A stretch of 64,000 bases of DNA from an uncultured Pelagibacteraceae bacterium (GTDB lineage Bacteria; Pseudomonadota; Alphaproteobacteria; Pelagibacterales; AG-422-B15). The stretch spans positions 94,723 through 158,722 of the forward strand of contig CACMLX010000002.1 of assembly GCA_902614655.1 (NCBI GenBank), given 5' to 3'. How positions within the stretch are numbered: position 1 is the first letter of the stretch; the number at the start of each line of letters is the position of its first letter. The position numbers were made by a program, and so were the translations under genes. Below, one piece after another: positions 62,382-64,000 of the stretch. A model generated the notes under the pieces. The model had not been told where the DNA came from and searched no databases. It was given only the letters and a program-made list of their open reading frames with translations.

Positions 62382-63524
62382 TTATATCGCTTGTCCAGAT
62401 ACCCATACTTTTTTTACTATTGGTAAATTGTTATAAATACTGAAACTAACTAGGTCCGCCTTCATGCCGCACTGTATACTACCTCGGTCTAGAAGCTGTG
62501 TAGCTATTGCTGGGTTTCTTGAAATAGAGGCAATTGCTTTTGGCATATTACCGGACTCTAAACCCCATTTGACAGCTGAAGAAAGTAGGGATGACGGGAT
62601 ATAGTCAGAGCTAAAAATATCAAGGCAATTTTCGTCTATGAGTTCTTGAGCTGAAATATTTCCAGAATGTGACCCACCTCTCATTAAATTTGGCGAACCC
62701 ATGATAATTTTCATGTCTTCTTTTTGCGACTCTTTTGCTGCTTCGATTGTGGTTGGAAATTCTGCTATTGAAACTCCTAGATTTTTTGAACTTAATACAT
62801 CTTCTATAGTAGTGTCATCATGACTCGCAAGAACACATTGAAATCTCATTTGTGCTTCAGATATTTTCTTTATATGTATTTCACTATTTTTTGACTGCAG
62901 TGCTTTTAATTTAGAGAAGTGATTTTCCATTTCTTCATCAGATAGTTGATATTTACCCGCTAAATATTCCTTATATTTATCTGTATTTCTAAATTGTCTT
63001 TGTCCCGGTGTATGGTCCATAATGCTTATCATTTTAACGTTGCTTGATTCATCAAACTCATCAAGTTCACTTGCTAACGTTTCAGATGCGGTTTCTGCAC
63101 GCAAGTGAATATAATGGTCAATTTTAAAAAGTTTATTTTTTTTTAAAGTTGAAATTTGGTCAGCTGTTGCTTTAGCATATTTTTTATATTCACCTTGAAG
63201 GTTCCCTTTTGGTATCGATCCAACTCTAAGTGCATCAAATACCGTGGTTATACCGACGGAAGACAATTCTCTATCATGAGCTAGCAATGCGTTTATAATT
63301 GGCCATTCTACTTTTGGCCTGGGTGTTAAATGTCTTTCGATATTATCTGTATGAAGTTCGATTAAACCAGGAATTAAGAAATCCTTGTTTAAATCGAAAG
63401 CAGAATTTCCTGAATAATTTCCTTTACTTAAATCCTTTATTATACCGTTTGCAATGTAAACATGGCCCATAAAAGATTCGTCCGGACAAACAATATGGGC
63501 ATTTTTTATTACAAATTCATTCAT
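62382..63524 (-). CDS. phnM: PhnM-like phosphonate metabolism hydrolase
   Basis: A 380-residue amidohydrolase-superfamily protein. In the C-P lyase pathway, PhnM removes diphosphate from alpha-D-ribose-1-methylphosphonate 5-triphosphate. DFLIPGLIELHTDNIERHLTPRPKVEWP is the PhnM metal-site signature, with SIMDHTPGQRQF, LASHDDTTIEDV and MGSPNLMRGGSHSGNISA further on. It converges with the aquaporin gene and is divergent from the DUF1045 gene. Other phn genes are not in view. Confidence 0.94.
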   Translation of the reverse strand: MNEFVIKNAHIVCPDESFMGHVYIANGIIKDLSKGNYSGNSAFDLNKDFLIPGLIELHTDNIERHLTPRPKVEWPIINALLAHDRELSSVGITTVFDALRVGSIPKGNLQGEYKKYAKATADQISTLKKNKLFKIDHYIHLRAETASETLASELDEFDESSNVKMISIMDHTPGQRQFRNTDKYKEYLAGKYQLSDEEMENHFSKLKALQSKNSEIHIKKISEAQMRFQCVLASHDDTTIEDVLSSKNLGVSIAEFPTTIEAAKESQKEDMKIIMGSPNLMRGGSHSGNISAQELIDENCLDIFSSDYIPSSLLSSAVKWGLESGNMPKAIASISRNPAIATQLLDRGSIQCGMKADLVSFSIYNNLPIVKKVWVSGQAI

Positions 63525-63573
63525 ATTTATTTAACAAGATATTACTAATTTATTAGATTATTGTTAAAGTATT

Positions 63574-64000
63574 ATGACTAATTACAAAAGAGTGGCAATT
63601 TACTTTTTGCCTAAAAAAAACTCGAGTTTAGAAAACTTCGGAAAAAACCTTTTAGGTAGAGATATCAATAAAAAGAAAAAAATATCACTAACAAGACGTC
63701 AAAAATATTTTATTAGTAGAGGTTTTACATTCTTTGATGAACTTAAAGACTATTGTGAACAGCCTGCAAAGTATGGGTTTCACGCAACATTAAAGGCACC
63801 ATTTAGACTTAAAAGAAATGTTAAAACAAAAAATTTTTATGATGTTATTAGCCATATAGCAGCACAACATAGTAGATTTAAGATACAAGGTTTAAAAATT
63901 GTTTATAGTAAAAAATTTACTTTCATAACTAGCAGAAAACCAAACAAATTATTAATAAACCTTGAGAATGATCTTGTTAAACATCTAGATACTTTTAGGG
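63574..64000 (+). CDS. DUF1045 protein, N-terminal part (runs off the window)
   Basis: Not in the ORF track because the stop lies outside. From ATG 63574 the frame is open to the edge (142 codons). KRVAIYFLPKKNSSLENFGKNLLGRD and KYGFHATLKAPFRL are the signature of DUF1045, a 2H-phosphoesterase-like family that sits in phosphonate (C-P lyase) gene clusters. The HATLKAPF holds the first catalytic His-x-Thr. Its position divergent from phnM fits, and more phn genes may follow to the right. Confidence 0.88.
   Translation, partial: MTNYKRVAIYFLPKKNSSLENFGKNLLGRDINKKKKISLTRRQKYFISRGFTFFDELKDYCEQPAKYGFHATLKAPFRLKRNVKTKNFYDVISHIAAQHSRFKIQGLKIVYSKKFTFITSRKPNKLLINLENDLVKHLDTFR

Noticed and set aside
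1-64000. CRISPR arrays, insertion sequences, prophage or integrase genes.
   Set aside because: No regularly spaced direct repeats, transposase or integrase motifs were seen in any frame; the region looks like stable chromosome.

Overview
This window is an AT-rich, tightly packed bacterial chromosome segment. Genes often overlap by ATGA or TAATG, and spacers are short. Gene content points to a streamlined marine alphaproteobacterium: a cysE-iscR-sufBCDS-sufU suf operon, DUF1192, alphaproteobacterial-style PstC and PstA with N-terminal extensions, a PlcP/glycosyltransferase lipid-remodelling pair, and PhnM plus DUF1045. Affiliation with a specific clade (SAR11-like, HIMB59/AEGEAN-169-like) is inference only. 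I found no transposases, phage genes, CRISPR arrays or rRNA. One tRNA, tRNA-Lys(UUU), is present.

Layout. 1-6.2 kb: end of prfB, an AsmA/YhdP-like protein, tyrS, anmK and an alpha/beta hydrolase. 6.2-13.0 kb: an Fe-S assembly operon (cysE, iscR, sufB, sufC, sufD, sufS, sufU, msrB, sufT) preceded by a near-perfect IscR type-1 site. 13.1-15.2 kb: tRNA-Lys, small membrane and secreted proteins, a strong terminator, a structured non-coding stretch and a 57-aa zinc-ribbon gene absent from the ORF track. 15.2-18.2 kb: an HSDL2-like dehydrogenase divergent from five consecutive small proteins (GYD, ABM-like, NTF2-like, two unassigned), then a DUF1192 pair. 18.2-26 kb: methyltransferase, msrA, a secreted zincin-like protein, a diaminopropionate ammonia-lyase-like enzyme, cyclopropane fatty acid synthase, fatty acid desaturase, flavin reductase and DUF805. 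26-37.7 kb: AtuA-like protein, livF, acyl-CoA synthetase, two tandem substrate-binding proteins, thiamine pyrophosphokinase and a catabolic-looking run (FAD monooxygenase, enoyl-CoA hydratase, TIGR03084-like, nitronate monooxygenase). 37.8-46.9 kb: small membrane proteins, DUF2237, a PQQ-type sugar dehydrogenase, an arylsulfotransferase-like protein, livGMH and a 4-TM repeat family.

47.1-64.0 kb is a phosphorus island. It holds plcP and a glycosyltransferase (phospholipid replacement), sixA, ppk1 and ppx (polyphosphate), phoR, a YwaF-like protein, pstSCAB, phoU, phoB, a thioredoxin-type arsenate reductase with an aquaglyceroporin (likely arsenate detoxification), then phnM and a DUF1045 gene (phosphonate use). 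A run of 11-bp phased repeats upstream of pstS looks like a Pho box.

The most unusual unexplained sequences are a GC-rich, strongly foldable element between two convergent genes at about 41.24-41.36 kb, and a hairpin at 47.08-47.14 kb that would bury the start codon of a 15-codon reading frame with an excellent ribosome binding site.
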